A DNA stretch of 64,000 nt from Phycisphaeraceae bacterium D3-23. GTDB lineage: Bacteria; Planctomycetota; Phycisphaerae; Phycisphaerales; Phycisphaeraceae. Every line of letters begins with the position of its first letter. Position 1 is the first letter of the stretch. The notes under the pieces were generated by a model, which made no database searches, had not been told where the DNA came from, and saw only the letters and a program-made list of their open reading frames with translations. The stretch is from positions 1,922,001 to 1,986,000 of the forward strand of contig CP114179.1 in the NCBI GenBank assembly GCA_039555135.1, read 5' to 3'. Of this stretch, positions 42,126-50,646 are shown in pieces. A program made the position numbers and the translations under genes.

Positions 42126-43136
42126 CTAACGTGGCGGCGTGGCCGTATCCATCTCCCGATCCGAAATCGCCGGGGCGGGGAAGTCGCCTTCCAACTCGCG
42201 GGCTTCGGGGGGCGGGTCGGCCCAGGCCGTCGATCGGCCCTCGACGCTCAGCGTGCCGGCCGGGTCGAGCGTGACAAACGCGAAGAGCGCTTCGTCGTAC
42301 CGCACTGGCTCGCGCACCCACTTGTAGCTCACGCTGTTGAACTGCAGGTAGTGAATGCCCGCGTGCGTCTGTGCGTCGTCGATGTGGTAGTGCCCGCAGA
42401 AGCAGGCCTGCACCTTCGCCCAGCCCGCGTCTTCGTTGGCCTGCTCGAGGAGGCGCATGATCGGCGCGGCCTGCGGCGACGCGTCCGCCACCCCGCCCGC
42501 CTCGACCCCCAACGGCTGATGCGTCAGCACGATCGTCGGCAGGTCCGTCTCGGCCAGGTCGGCCGCAAGCCACTCGAGCTGCGCATCGTCCGCCCACGCG
42601 CGGATCGCTCCGTCCACATAGAAGTTCGCGTTCGCGTAGGGCGTGAAGCCGGCGTCGGTCTTGAGGTTGTTGCGGTCGAGCGTGACGAAGTGGACCCCGC
42701 CGATGTCCGTGCTGCCGTAGCGGGCGGGCATGCCCCAGAGGTCCATGATCTCTTGTTTCGTGCCCAGGTCCATGTCGTGGTTGCCCAGCACGTGGAGCTT
42801 GGGCCCCTCGAACGCGTTGAACCGCTCGCACAGCCCGCGCGCATCGTCCGCCGGGTGGCAGAAGTCGCCCAGCTGCATGAGCAGGTCGACATCGCCCCGG
42901 TCGGCGACATGCTGGAGAAAAGCATCGAGGCGTTCATCGGCATCGGGCGTGAGGTTGCCGTGGTGCAGGTCGGTGATGAGCCCGATCGTAAGTGGCCGAG
43001 CCGGCGCACCCTCCGCCGCGCGTGCCCGCCACGGCAACCGACCCCCGCCCAGGACCGCCGAGGACGCGAGCCCGGCGGCCGCAGTGGTCAGGAACATTCG
43101 GCGGGTGGGGTGTGCTGGGTCTTGCATCATGAACAT
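42126..43136 (-). CDS. Tat-exported calcineurin-like metallophosphoesterase
   Basis: This 336-residue enzyme has the metallophosphoesterase metal-binding motifs in order: TDLHHG (D-x-H), GDFCHPADD, LGNHDMD, THQPLG and GHYHIDDAQ. The N-terminus starts MFMMQDPAHPTRRMFLTTAA, a twin-arginine signal, so it acts outside the cytoplasm. The start at 43136 was chosen to place this signal; the open frame upstream to 43286 overlaps the divergent promoter. Substrates of the family range from nucleotides to phosphodiesters and phospholipid headgroups; the specific one is unknown. Confidence 0.88.
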   Translation of the reverse strand: MFMMQDPAHPTRRMFLTTAAAGLASSAVLGGGRLPWRARAAEGAPARPLTIGLITDLHHGNLTPDADERLDAFLQHVADRGDVDLLMQLGDFCHPADDARGLCERFNAFEGPKLHVLGNHDMDLGTKQEIMDLWGMPARYGSTDIGGVHFVTLDRNNLKTDAGFTPYANANFYVDGAIRAWADDAQLEWLAADLAETDLPTIVLTHQPLGVEAGGVADASPQAAPIMRLLEQANEDAGWAKVQACFCGHYHIDDAQTHAGIHYLQFNSVSYKWVREPVRYDEALFAFVTLDPAGTLSVEGRSTAWADPPPEARELEGDFPAPAISDREMDTATPPR

Positions 43137-43328
43137 GCTAATCCACCGCCCGTCTAAACCGAAGCAAATCGCGGAAGAATCGGCGGGCCAGCGTATCCCG
43201 TCGGTTCGAATCCCATCGGTGCGTGCTGGGGCTGTGTTTTTTTCTGTTCCGGGGCGTCGGCCGCGAGTATCTTCAATGGGGTTCAAACGTCGCTCTCACA
43301 CACCCCACACCACAGACCGGACCCCGCC

Positions 43329-43892
43329 ATGCCCCACCTCCGCACCGTGCTGCTCTTCGTGCTCCTGGCCCTGCCGTCGGCCGCGCACGCCCAGGACACC
43401 GACGCCGACACACCCGACCGCGCCCCGGACCCCCCGATGGCCGCGCTCGCCTTCCTCGTCGGCGAGTGGCAAGGCACCGGCTGGATCCGCATGGGCCCCG
43501 GCGAGCCGCACCGCTTCGTCCAACGCGAAACCGTCGAAACCCGTCTCGACGGCGGCGTCCTACTCATCGAGGGCGTCGGCCACGACCCGGACGACGAAGA
43601 AACAATCGTCCACCACGCATTCGCCGTGCTCTCCTACGACGCGGCCGAAGAGCGCTACGTCATGCGCGCCTACCGCGGGCTGGGCGACGGCCAAACTCTC
43701 ATGGTCGACGCCGAGGCCGAGGTCATCGACGGCGCCCTCGTCTGGGGCTACGAACACCCCCAGGCCGGACTCATGCGCTACACCCTCCGCGAAGATGAAG
43801 AAGGCCGCTGGCACGAGACCGGCGAGATGTCCCGCGACGGCGGCGAGACGTGGTTCCCATTTTTTGAGATGGTGTTGGAGCGGGTGGAGTAG
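43329..43892 (+). CDS. Secreted beta-barrel protein (THAP4/FABP-like or DUF1579-like)
   Basis: This 187-residue exported protein has signal peptide LLFVLLALPSAAHA. The mature part opens with MAALAFLVGEWQGTGWIRMG, the pattern that begins DUF1579 and nitrobindin/THAP4-like haem-binding barrels, and continues with alternating strands (VLIEGVGHD; YRGLGDGQTLMVDAE). It ends FEMVLERVE, as barrel proteins of this type often do. No haem-ligating His can be fixed by eye, so ligand binding is open. It is divergent from the phosphoesterase gene. Confidence 0.7.
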   Translation: MPHLRTVLLFVLLALPSAAHAQDTDADTPDRAPDPPMAALAFLVGEWQGTGWIRMGPGEPHRFVQRETVETRLDGGVLLIEGVGHDPDDEETIVHHAFAVLSYDAAEERYVMRAYRGLGDGQTLMVDAEAEVIDGALVWGYEHPQAGLMRYTLREDEEGRWHETGEMSRDGGETWFPFFEMVLERVE

Positions 43893-43916
43893 GTATGCAC
43901 AGGTGCTTCTCGTTCG

Positions 43917-44417
43917 CTAATCAAAATATTGAGTAAAAACCGGCGAAGCCATACCTTCTCTTGCGGACCATAAAAAGGCCGAACTGACTCCATCGTCATC
44001 CGGCCTTAACAGAACCACTCGGCGCTGCCCATCAGGCAGTTCGTAGGCGGCGTAGACCTCGGCGTTTGTATAGGCGTACCAGTGCATGTCCGGGTGCTGA
44101 GTTGAGAAAAAGATGCGGGAAACATCATCGACCGACGCGTAGTTGCCTGCGGTTAGAGTCGCCTCAATCTCGGCGAGATCGACCTCCATACGGCCGAGCC
44201 GAAACACATCGATACCACCCCAAAGCGCAAGCTTGATCCCAGCAGCACTCTGCGGCGGTGTGAACTCAAACTCAGCATTGATCGCTTGGTTTGCAGACAC
44301 CTTGCCTGAAGGGCCTTGACCCGATTTATAGCGACCATGCGTAGCGTTGTTGCCACAGCCGGAAGCCAACATCGCGGCGACAGTGATCAGGAATAGTAAA
44401 CCAGCATTCACGCGCAT
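43917..44417 (-). CDS. Putative lipoprotein (166 aa), lower GC
   Basis: This 166-residue protein has signal peptide LLFLITVAAMLASGC with a lipobox-like end (Cys21). The mature part has no recognised domain; it includes GGIDVFRLGRMEVDLAEIEA and an aromatic HPDMHWYAYTNAEVYAAYEL. GC content is visibly lower than that of the neighbours, suggesting acquisition. It converges with the secreted barrel gene (24 bp gap) and lies 11 bp after the phosphofructokinase stop, reading in the same direction. Confidence 0.65.
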   Translation of the reverse strand: MRVNAGLLFLITVAAMLASGCGNNATHGRYKSGQGPSGKVSANQAINAEFEFTPPQSAAGIKLALWGGIDVFRLGRMEVDLAEIEATLTAGNYASVDDVSRIFFSTQHPDMHWYAYTNAEVYAAYELPDGQRRVVLLRPDDDGVSSAFLWSAREGMASPVFTQYFD

Positions 44418-44428
44418 GATATAGACCC

Positions 44429-45640
44429 TTACTTCTTCGCCTTCCTGATCGTCAAATGCCCGTGCTCGGGGAGGTCGCCGACGAGGGGGGTGATGTAGGT
44501 GATGAAGGCGGGGGTGACGTCCATGCCGTCTTTGGCGATGAACTTGTCGGGCAGGGTGTGTTCGTAGTTGGCGACCTTGGCGAGGGGGGCGGTGCCGTAG
44601 GTGGCTTTGTAGGGCTCGTTCTTTTTGTTGGCGCGCTCAATCGTGACCATGACGCCGGACTCGCCTTTGGTTGCGAGGGCGACGGCGCGTTTGCCGCACT
44701 GGTAGGCCTCGGCGTAGTCGCGTTTTACGCCGCGGTCCTGGCCGGCCATCATGAGGGACTCGACGATCTGGAACTCGCCGCGCCACTTGAACTTGTCGGC
44801 GATGATTCGATGCAATGCCATCGCGGCGCTGGAGCCGCCCATCGCGCCGAACTCGGTGTTGCCGAACTTGTCTTTGGTGCCCGAGGCGGAGACGGGGGTG
44901 CCGTCACGATAGGTGACGCCTTCGCCGCAGACGATGGAGACGTAGCCGTGCTTGTCGTGTGTTTCTTTGACCTTCTTGAGGAAGGCGGCTTTGTTGAAGG
45001 CGCGTTCGGGCATGAGGATGATGTGCGGGGCGTCGCCCTTCTTACGCCTTGCGGCGGCGGCGGCGGCGGGGAGCCAGCCGGCGCTGCGGCCGACGGTCTG
45101 GAAGACGCTGAACTGGTCGACCTTCTGCATGTCGCGGTTGAGCAGCCCGCCCTGCTGGATGCTGAGCGCGACGTATCTTGCCGCACTCGGGAAGCCGGGG
45201 GTGTGGTCGGTGCCGTAGAGGTCGTTGTCGACGGTCTTGCTGACGCCGACGCCGCGCATTTCGTAGCCCTTGCTGTTGGCGTACTCGACGACGCGGTGGA
45301 TGGTGTCCATCGTGTCGTTGCCGCCGATCATGAAGAAGTAGCGGATGCCGTACTTCTTGAGCTGTTTTAGGATGGTGGGGAAGTGCTTGTCCTGGAGCTT
45401 CAAGCGCGACGAGCCGAGCGCCGACGACGGCGTGTAGCGGACCTTTTTCAGCGTCTCGTCCGACTCGGCCGTGAGGTCGAGGAGGTAGTCGTTGAGGACG
45501 CCTTCGATGGCGAAGCGCATGCCGAAGACGCGGTCGATGGCTTTGGCCTTTTTGGCGGCGTCGACGACCCCGACCATGGAGGCGTTGATGACGGCCGTGG
45601 GGCCGCCGGACTGTCCGACGATGGCGTTGCCTTGGAGCAT
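44429..45640 (-). CDS. pfp: Phosphofructokinase, pyrophosphate-dependent type
   Basis: This 403-residue enzyme phosphorylates fructose 6-phosphate to fructose 1,6-bisphosphate in glycolysis. Two positions decide the phosphoryl donor. ATP enzymes have GGDGT and PGTIDND; this protein has GGNDT (residues 106-110) and SKTVDND (134-140, Lys135). The bulky Asp and the Lys are the pattern of PPi-dependent enzymes, which work reversibly. Other motifs are GQSGGPTAVINAS at the N-terminus and FQTVGRSAGWLP. The start at 45640 is set by the conserved GNAIVGQSGG; the frame is open to 45781. Donor choice is inferred from residues and needs an assay. Confidence 0.88.
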   Translation of the reverse strand: MLQGNAIVGQSGGPTAVINASMVGVVDAAKKAKAIDRVFGMRFAIEGVLNDYLLDLTAESDETLKKVRYTPSSALGSSRLKLQDKHFPTILKQLKKYGIRYFFMIGGNDTMDTIHRVVEYANSKGYEMRGVGVSKTVDNDLYGTDHTPGFPSAARYVALSIQQGGLLNRDMQKVDQFSVFQTVGRSAGWLPAAAAAARRKKGDAPHIILMPERAFNKAAFLKKVKETHDKHGYVSIVCGEGVTYRDGTPVSASGTKDKFGNTEFGAMGGSSAAMALHRIIADKFKWRGEFQIVESLMMAGQDRGVKRDYAEAYQCGKRAVALATKGESGVMVTIERANKKNEPYKATYGTAPLAKVANYEHTLPDKFIAKDGMDVTPAFITYITPLVGDLPEHGHLTIRKAKK

Positions 45641-45762
45641 GGGCTTGGGTCTCGGGGTTCGGGTCTGGGGTTGCGTGGGGTTCCAAACGGGGCCGCGACT
45701 AGGGCGATCCCGTATCGGTCGAAACGACGATTGTAAAGGATCAAAGCTATCATGGCCCACCC

Positions 45763-46575
45763 ATGAGCGACTCTGCCCCACAACCCGTCCTGTACCTCGG
45801 CGACACCGCGCTGGGTGCCGCGGCCGCGTACCTCGCGGGCGTCATGCACCGCGCGGGGATCGCGTTTGACTACTGCCCGAGCGGTGAGAAGATCGGCGAA
45901 GCGCTGCGGGCGGACGAGCGTCGGCTCATCATCCTCAGCGACTACGCCGCGTCGCAGTTCACCGACGAACAGCACCGCGCGCTGGCCGACAGCGTACTCA
46001 CCGGCACGGGGCTGTTGATGATCGGCGGGTGGGACAGCTACCACGGGCAGGGCGGGCACTGGCAAGCCACGCCGATCGCCGAGCTGTTGCCCGTTACGAT
46101 CAGCGACCGCGACGACCGCATCAACCACGACCAGGCCGCGTACCTTAGACGCCAGCACGACCACCCGACGGTGGCGGGGCTGCCGTGGGACGATCGGCCT
46201 CCGGCGGTGGGCGGGTACAACCGCTTCCGCGTCAAGCCCGAGCACCCGGGCGTCCGGCGGGTGCTCGACGTCGCGCGGCGCGGGATGCGCCGGGTCGGCG
46301 AGGGGTTCCAGCTGGCGTCGATGGTGATCGACCCGATGCTGGTGGTGGCCGAGGGGACTAATGGGCGTGGGCGGGTGGCGTGCCTTGCGACGGATGCGGC
46401 GCCGCACTGGGTCGGGCCATTTGTAGATTGGGGGACGGACAATGACGACGGGCCCTCGATCGCGGGGCGGGTCAAGTGCCATGCGCCCGGCGCGTTTGAG
46501 GTCGAGGTCGGCGTATGCTACGCGCGGTTCTTTACCCAGCTCGTGCGGTGGACCGCGGCGCTCGAAGACAAGTAG
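45763..46575 (+). CDS. GATase1-like protein (putative glutamine amidotransferase, PF07090-type)
   Basis: This 270-residue protein follows the pattern of a family of bacterial putative glutamine amidotransferases: VLYLGDTALGAAAAYLAGVM near the start, LIILSDYAASQFTDEQ, GGWDSYHGQGGHWQATPIAE and VACLATDAAPHWVGPFVDWG near the end. A canonical nucleophile-elbow Cys is not obvious, so catalysis as an amidotransferase is doubtful. It is divergent from the phosphofructokinase gene (122 bp between starts) and is followed by the PIG-L gene 124 bp later, possibly as a pair. Confidence 0.72.
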   Translation: MSDSAPQPVLYLGDTALGAAAAYLAGVMHRAGIAFDYCPSGEKIGEALRADERRLIILSDYAASQFTDEQHRALADSVLTGTGLLMIGGWDSYHGQGGHWQATPIAELLPVTISDRDDRINHDQAAYLRRQHDHPTVAGLPWDDRPPAVGGYNRFRVKPEHPGVRRVLDVARRGMRRVGEGFQLASMVIDPMLVVAEGTNGRGRVACLATDAAPHWVGPFVDWGTDNDDGPSIAGRVKCHAPGAFEVEVGVCYARFFTQLVRWTAALEDK

Positions 46576-46699
46576 CAGACCCAAGCCATCCCACAGTATT
46601 CCGACTCGCTACCGCTCGCCGCAACACTGCGGGCATCTATGGAAAACGCGCCCTCCCTGTTGACTGTTCACTATTCACTGCCCACTTGGCGAGGCCACC

Positions 46700-47515
46700 A
46701 TGCCCTTCACCTTCTCAAGACGCTCGGCCCACAAGACCCACCGCTACGACACGCTCGAAGGCATCACCGGCAGCGCCGATGTCGCCAGCGAGACCTGGCT
46801 CTTCGCCTGCCCGCACGACGACGACATCGCCATCGGCGCGGGGCTCTGGATGAAGGCCGCGTGTGATGCGGGCGTCAACGTCCACCTCCTGGCCGCGACG
46901 GACGGGCGGATGGGCTACTGCGCCCCGGAGGAGAAGGACACCATCGTCGAGGTCCGCGCGGCCGAGCTTCACGCGTCGTGCAAACACCTCGGGCTCGACG
47001 ACCCGGCCAAGATCCACCTGCTGGGCTTCCCGGACTGCAACCTGGGCCAGTACCTCGGCCGACGCCCCGCCGCCGCGGGCGACCCGCAGTTCGCCGGGTA
47101 CACCGGCCTGCAAAACGCCTTCGTCCACAAGCTCCGCGACATCCGGCCCGACCGGCTGTTCATGCCCAGCCCCATGGACTACCACCCCGACCACCAGGTC
47201 GTCTACAACGAGATGCAGATCTGCGTCTTCCACGCCAACGGCACGATCTGGCCCGAGCTCGGCGAGCCAACGAAAGTACCCGAGGTCTACGAGATGGCCA
47301 TCTACTGCGACTTCCCCGAGCCGCCCGACCTCCAGCTCCGCTGCGACGACGCGACCTTCCAGCACAAGCTAGACGCAATCGCCGCCTACAAAAGCCAGAA
47401 GCAGATCTCGCTGCTCGTCGACAAGGTCCGCGAGGCCGGGGCCTACGAATACCTCCGCGAAGTGAACTTCAAGTTCTACTCGTCCACGGCGTACAACCAT
47501 TTGTTTGAGGATTGA
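46700..47515 (+). CDS. PIG-L family deacetylase (LmbE-like)
   Basis: This 271-residue protein has the zinc-binding motif PHDDD (about residues 39-43, in FACPHDDDIAIGAGLW) and the second metal-binding segment SPMDYHPDHQVVYNEM. These are hallmarks of PIG-L/LmbE deacetylases, which remove N-acetyl groups from GlcNAc-containing lipids, bacillithiol or mycothiol precursors, or other glycoconjugates. The substrate cannot be told from sequence. It converges with a small orphan gene 14 bp downstream. Confidence 0.88.
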   Translation: MPFTFSRRSAHKTHRYDTLEGITGSADVASETWLFACPHDDDIAIGAGLWMKAACDAGVNVHLLAATDGRMGYCAPEEKDTIVEVRAAELHASCKHLGLDDPAKIHLLGFPDCNLGQYLGRRPAAAGDPQFAGYTGLQNAFVHKLRDIRPDRLFMPSPMDYHPDHQVVYNEMQICVFHANGTIWPELGEPTKVPEVYEMAIYCDFPEPPDLQLRCDDATFQHKLDAIAAYKSQKQISLLVDKVREAGAYEYLREVNFKFYSSTAYNHLFED

Positions 47516-47529
47516 GCGTTTGTCTAGAT

Positions 47530-47994
47530 CTAGCCCTCAAGCCGTACGGTGGTGCAATCATAATCGTTGATGCACGCGGTGAGACTGTGCCCCCAGAGAT
47601 CCGGCTTGCAGAACAACTCCCATTCAATCGAATCTCCCTCAAGCTTAAAGACAGCCGGCTTCATTTTTTCTAAGTAACTTTGCTTATCCGCATTTGGCCC
47701 ATCATCTAGGTACAGATCGCATAGAACAGCTTGAATGGATCGCCAAGTTGTCGGCCAGTTGTCAAGGATACAACGGCAGAGATGGATATGACTTTCAGAC
47801 GGCTGCTCATCCTTGCTCAGCAATAAAAAGACTCCCGCTTTCCGGCCGTCAATACTCAGGCGTGGACTCAGTTCCCACATGATTGCATCCGAGAGAAAAC
47901 CTCTCGAACTTGTCACCTCTCCGAACTCACCAAACGGCACCGTCTGTGGCTCGAACTTCGAGAACCACTTTCGGAATAGCTTTGAGAGAACCAT
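47530..47994 (-). CDS. Hypothetical protein (154 aa), lower GC
   Basis: This small soluble protein of low GC content is not recognised. The start at 47994 (MVLSKLFRKWFSKFEPQTVP) was chosen; an open extension to 48048 is possible. Segments that could be conserved are RKAGVFLLLSKDEQPSESHI and SIEWELFCKPDLWGHS. It might be an immunity- or DUF2262-like protein, but that is a guess. It converges with the PIG-L gene and looks like another isolated acquired gene. Confidence 0.55.
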   Translation of the reverse strand: MVLSKLFRKWFSKFEPQTVPFGEFGEVTSSRGFLSDAIMWELSPRLSIDGRKAGVFLLLSKDEQPSESHIHLCRCILDNWPTTWRSIQAVLCDLYLDDGPNADKQSYLEKMKPAVFKLEGDSIEWELFCKPDLWGHSLTACINDYDCTTVRLEG

Positions 47995-48243
47995 AGCCAA
48001 CTCCACTTGCCAGTGATGCAGCCCATCGTACCGACGCGGGCAGGCCACAGCATATCGATCCCCCCATCAAATCCCCCAGATTCACCACCCCACACATTCG
48101 CGCGGCCGACGCCCTATCGGGGTGGTACAATCCTCACAGGTGAACCCCGTTCCCGACCCCCGGAAGCATGACCCCGGGAACCCAACCCCACCCTGGAACT
48201 TACCCCGGAACCACCTTCCGGGGGCTGTGAGGAAACCCCAACG
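47995..48243. other. Intergenic region with repeated CCCCGGAA motifs
   Basis: These 249 bp separate two divergent genes. The part at 48140-48235 contains several copies of CCCCGGAA/CCCCCGGAAG, some inverted (CTTCCGGGGG). A TACAAT hexamer near 48126 could be a -10 box for the rightward gene, but no -35 box was recognised. No small gene is evident. Confidence 0.4.
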
Positions 48244-48999
48244 ATGGCCACCAGCTTCGGCGCCCTCTGCACCGACTTCTACATCAACCAGAAGATCGCG
48301 CTCAAGATGGACCTCCCCTCCGAGCGCGAGACGGTCCTGCATTTCTTCGAACGCATCCGCAAGTCCGTCCCGGCGATGACCAAGTTCCGCAAGTACGATG
48401 GCGAACTCGCGCTCGAATCCGCACGCAAGAAAGAAGACCCCCGCTACTCCTGGCTGTCGCTCCGCCGAAACTCCATCCGCTGCGGACACGTCAACCCCGA
48501 CACCATGGAGCAGGCCTACCGCTACCACCAGCTCGTCCTCCAGCAGGTGCCCTACCACCTCTCCATCAGCCCGCTCGATGTCGACTACGTCGAGCTCACC
48601 TTCGGCTTCGACCTCGAGTGCGGCGAAAACCAGGACGAGGTCCTCTACCGCGCGCTCTACGCCGACTCCCCGCTGGGCAGCGTCATGAACATCGAGGGCA
48701 GCAAGGTCCTCGACTGCCAGCCGTACGTGTCGGTCAACCTGTCCGACAGCGGCGACCTGCAGGCCTACTTCGAGGTGAAGACCCGTCAGAAGTCCCGCCG
48801 GGGCAGCTCGGGCCGGTACGCGGACGAGCCGCTGTCGCTCTACCTCACCGTCCGCAAGTACGGCCCGATCGACAACCTCGACGATCTGAAAAACCAGTTC
48901 CCCGATTTAGCCGAGACATGTTCCCGGCTGACGATCGACAAGCTGGTGCCGGATCTGTTGACACCGATTAGCCGGTGTATTACGAGCAGTGCGGGGTGA
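48244..48999 (+). CDS. Conserved-looking hypothetical protein (251 aa)
   Basis: This 251-residue soluble protein has the GC content and codon pattern of a core gene. It starts MATSFGALCTDFYINQKIAL and contains long regular segments (METFER-like RETVLHFFERIRKSVPAMTK; ISPLDVDYVELTFGFDLECG; YLTVRKYGPIDNLDD). The pattern suggests a mixed alpha/beta domain with a long strand-rich middle. No enzyme motif, signal peptide or membrane helix was found, and no function is proposed. Confidence 0.7.
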   Translation: MATSFGALCTDFYINQKIALKMDLPSERETVLHFFERIRKSVPAMTKFRKYDGELALESARKKEDPRYSWLSLRRNSIRCGHVNPDTMEQAYRYHQLVLQQVPYHLSISPLDVDYVELTFGFDLECGENQDEVLYRALYADSPLGSVMNIEGSKVLDCQPYVSVNLSDSGDLQAYFEVKTRQKSRRGSSGRYADEPLSLYLTVRKYGPIDNLDDLKNQFPDLAETCSRLTIDKLVPDLLTPISRCITSSAG

Positions 49000-49003
49000 G
49001 GCG

Positions 49004-49321
49004 ATGCCGGGGAAGCCGCCTAAGCGTGCCCGTAAGATCAGGCTCTTGGGCGTCCTTGTTTACGCCGTTGCATGCTTGTTTCTCAACCTATTCCCCACCC
49101 ACGGCCACCCGCACTTTCGGTACAACGGTGCCGATTCCAGCCACGACGTCTGGAACTTTGGGTGGCCATTAGCGATGTTTATCTGGGACAGCCGCTTTGG
49201 TTTTTTCACGAGCCCACATTCAGTTGTGATGATCGCATTGCAGATATTCATATTCCTGGTCGTCTTCATACCGCTTGCGTTCATGCCTTACAAACACGTC
49301 GCTGGCAGTGATACAGCGTGA
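49004..49321 (+). CDS. Small two-helix membrane protein (105 aa), lower GC
   Basis: This 105-residue protein has a basic N-terminus (MPGKPPKRARKIRLL), a first helix (LGVLVYAVACLFLNLFP) and a second helix near the C-terminus (MIALQIFIFLVVFIPLAFM). The start at 49004 is used; a GTG at 48989 is possible. It lies 4 bp after the preceding gene and 49 bp before ddl. GC is lower than that of the neighbours. Function is unknown. Confidence 0.6.
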   Translation: MPGKPPKRARKIRLLGVLVYAVACLFLNLFPTHGHPHFRYNGADSSHDVWNFGWPLAMFIWDSRFGFFTSPHSVVMIALQIFIFLVVFIPLAFMPYKHVAGSDTA

Positions 49322-49370
49322 AGCGACGCAGTCACGAGAGAGCAACTTACGGGCCGATGAATCCGGAAGC

Positions 49371-50330
49371 ATGCCCGAGCCCAAACTCAACGTACTGGTA
49401 TTGCTCGGCGGCCCCGACCGTGAACGACCCGTGTCGTTGCAGTCGGGTGGCCAGGTCGCACAGGCGTTGCGCGACGCGGGGCATACCGTCACCGAGTCGG
49501 ACGTGATGCCGGATGACATATCGGCGATCGAAGACGCGAAAGCAGGCGGCGTTGAGGTCGTCTTCCCGGTGCTGCATGGGCCTTGGGGCGAGGGCGGGCC
49601 GCTGCAGGCGGTGCTTGAATCGAGCGGGCTGGCGTTTGTGGGGTGCCGGCCAGACGCGGCGGCGCGGTGCATGGACAAGTGGGCGGCGAAGGCGATCGCT
49701 CATGAACTCGGCATCCCCACGGCCCCGGCGGAGGTGTTGACCTCCATAACGCAGCCGCGCACAGTCAAAGCCCCGGTTGTCATCAAGGCGCTCGACGAGG
49801 GGTCGAGTTTTGGGATGGCGATCTGCCACACGGAGCCCGAGGCCGAGGCGGCGGTGGCGGAACTGCTCAAAACATACAAGCAGGTCATGGCCGAGCGGTA
49901 CATCGCGGGGGATGAACTGACGGTGGGTGTGCTTGAAGGTTTCGACGCTGCCGAGCCCCGCCTTCCGAGGGCCCTGCCCGTCATCAAGATCCTCCCGGCG
50001 GCCGCGTTCTACGACTACGACGCCAAGTACACCCGCGACGACACCAGCTACCTCTTCGACGCCGAGCCCCCGGACGTTTTGCAACAGGTGCAGGACTACG
50101 CCCTGCGCGCATTCCGGGGGTTGGGGTGTCAGCACCTCGCGCGGATCGACTTCATGCTCGATGCAGACAAGCGGCCCTGGCTGCTTGAAGCCAACACGAT
50201 GCCGGGCTTCACGAGCCACTCGCTGGTGCCCAAGGCCGCGGCGCATGCGGGCATCGCGTTCCCCGCGTTGTGCGACCGGCTGGTGCGCATGGCGCTGCCG
50301 TCATCGAAAGACAAGCGTGCGGCTCAATAG
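49371..50330 (+). CDS. ddl: D-alanine--D-alanine ligase
   Basis: This 319-residue ATP-grasp enzyme joins two D-alanines for peptidoglycan precursors. Visible motifs are LGGPDRERPVSLQSG at the N-terminus, VIKALDEGSSFGMAICH in the ATP-grasp region, the ARIDFMLDADKRPWLLEANT metal-binding segment and MPGFTSHSLVPKAAAHAGI at the C-terminus. The start at 49371 is set by the conserved N-terminus; the open frame begins at 49275. An ftsQ-like gene follows on the same strand, the classic ddl-ftsQ order of division and cell-wall clusters. This argues for peptidoglycan synthesis in this organism. Confidence 0.93.
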   Translation: MPEPKLNVLVLLGGPDRERPVSLQSGGQVAQALRDAGHTVTESDVMPDDISAIEDAKAGGVEVVFPVLHGPWGEGGPLQAVLESSGLAFVGCRPDAAARCMDKWAAKAIAHELGIPTAPAEVLTSITQPRTVKAPVVIKALDEGSSFGMAICHTEPEAEAAVAELLKTYKQVMAERYIAGDELTVGVLEGFDAAEPRLPRALPVIKILPAAAFYDYDAKYTRDDTSYLFDAEPPDVLQQVQDYALRAFRGLGCQHLARIDFMLDADKRPWLLEANTMPGFTSHSLVPKAAAHAGIAFPALCDRLVRMALPSSKDKRAAQ

Positions 50331-50399
50331 CCGCATCGCTACGACAACGTCCGCTGCGCGTTATACGCATCCCAGTTAGGACGCGCGCGTTCCCTCCGT

Positions 50400-50508
50400 G
50401 GGTGCCACACAACTGCCCCCTCCGCGGGGCTGCTGTGTGCGAGCGTACCAAGCCGGTTGTCGCCCCGGCACACAGCAGGCCTGCGGACAGGCCAGTTGTG
50501 TGGCACCC
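50400..50508. repeat. Inverted-repeat element with GGGTGCCACA ends, copy B
   Basis: The left arm (50400-50440) starts GGGTGCCACACAACTGCCCC and the right arm (50468-50508) is its near-exact inverse, ending AGTTGTGTGGCACCC. Only 27 bp separate the arms. It lies between ddl and the ftsQ-like gene. The same family occurs just downstream of ftsQ (51656-51827) and, shorter, at 26266-26345. Confidence 0.85.
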
Positions 50509-50646
50509 GGAACCGAGCCCGTTTTATTATTGGGATGCGTATTACACGCCCCGAACCGGGTTCACTGTCGCGATTCCGCTGCGCTACCCGATAGCAGACG
50601 ACTGGCGATGTACCCCGATCCGATGTGACGCAACGCGGGAGATGAA

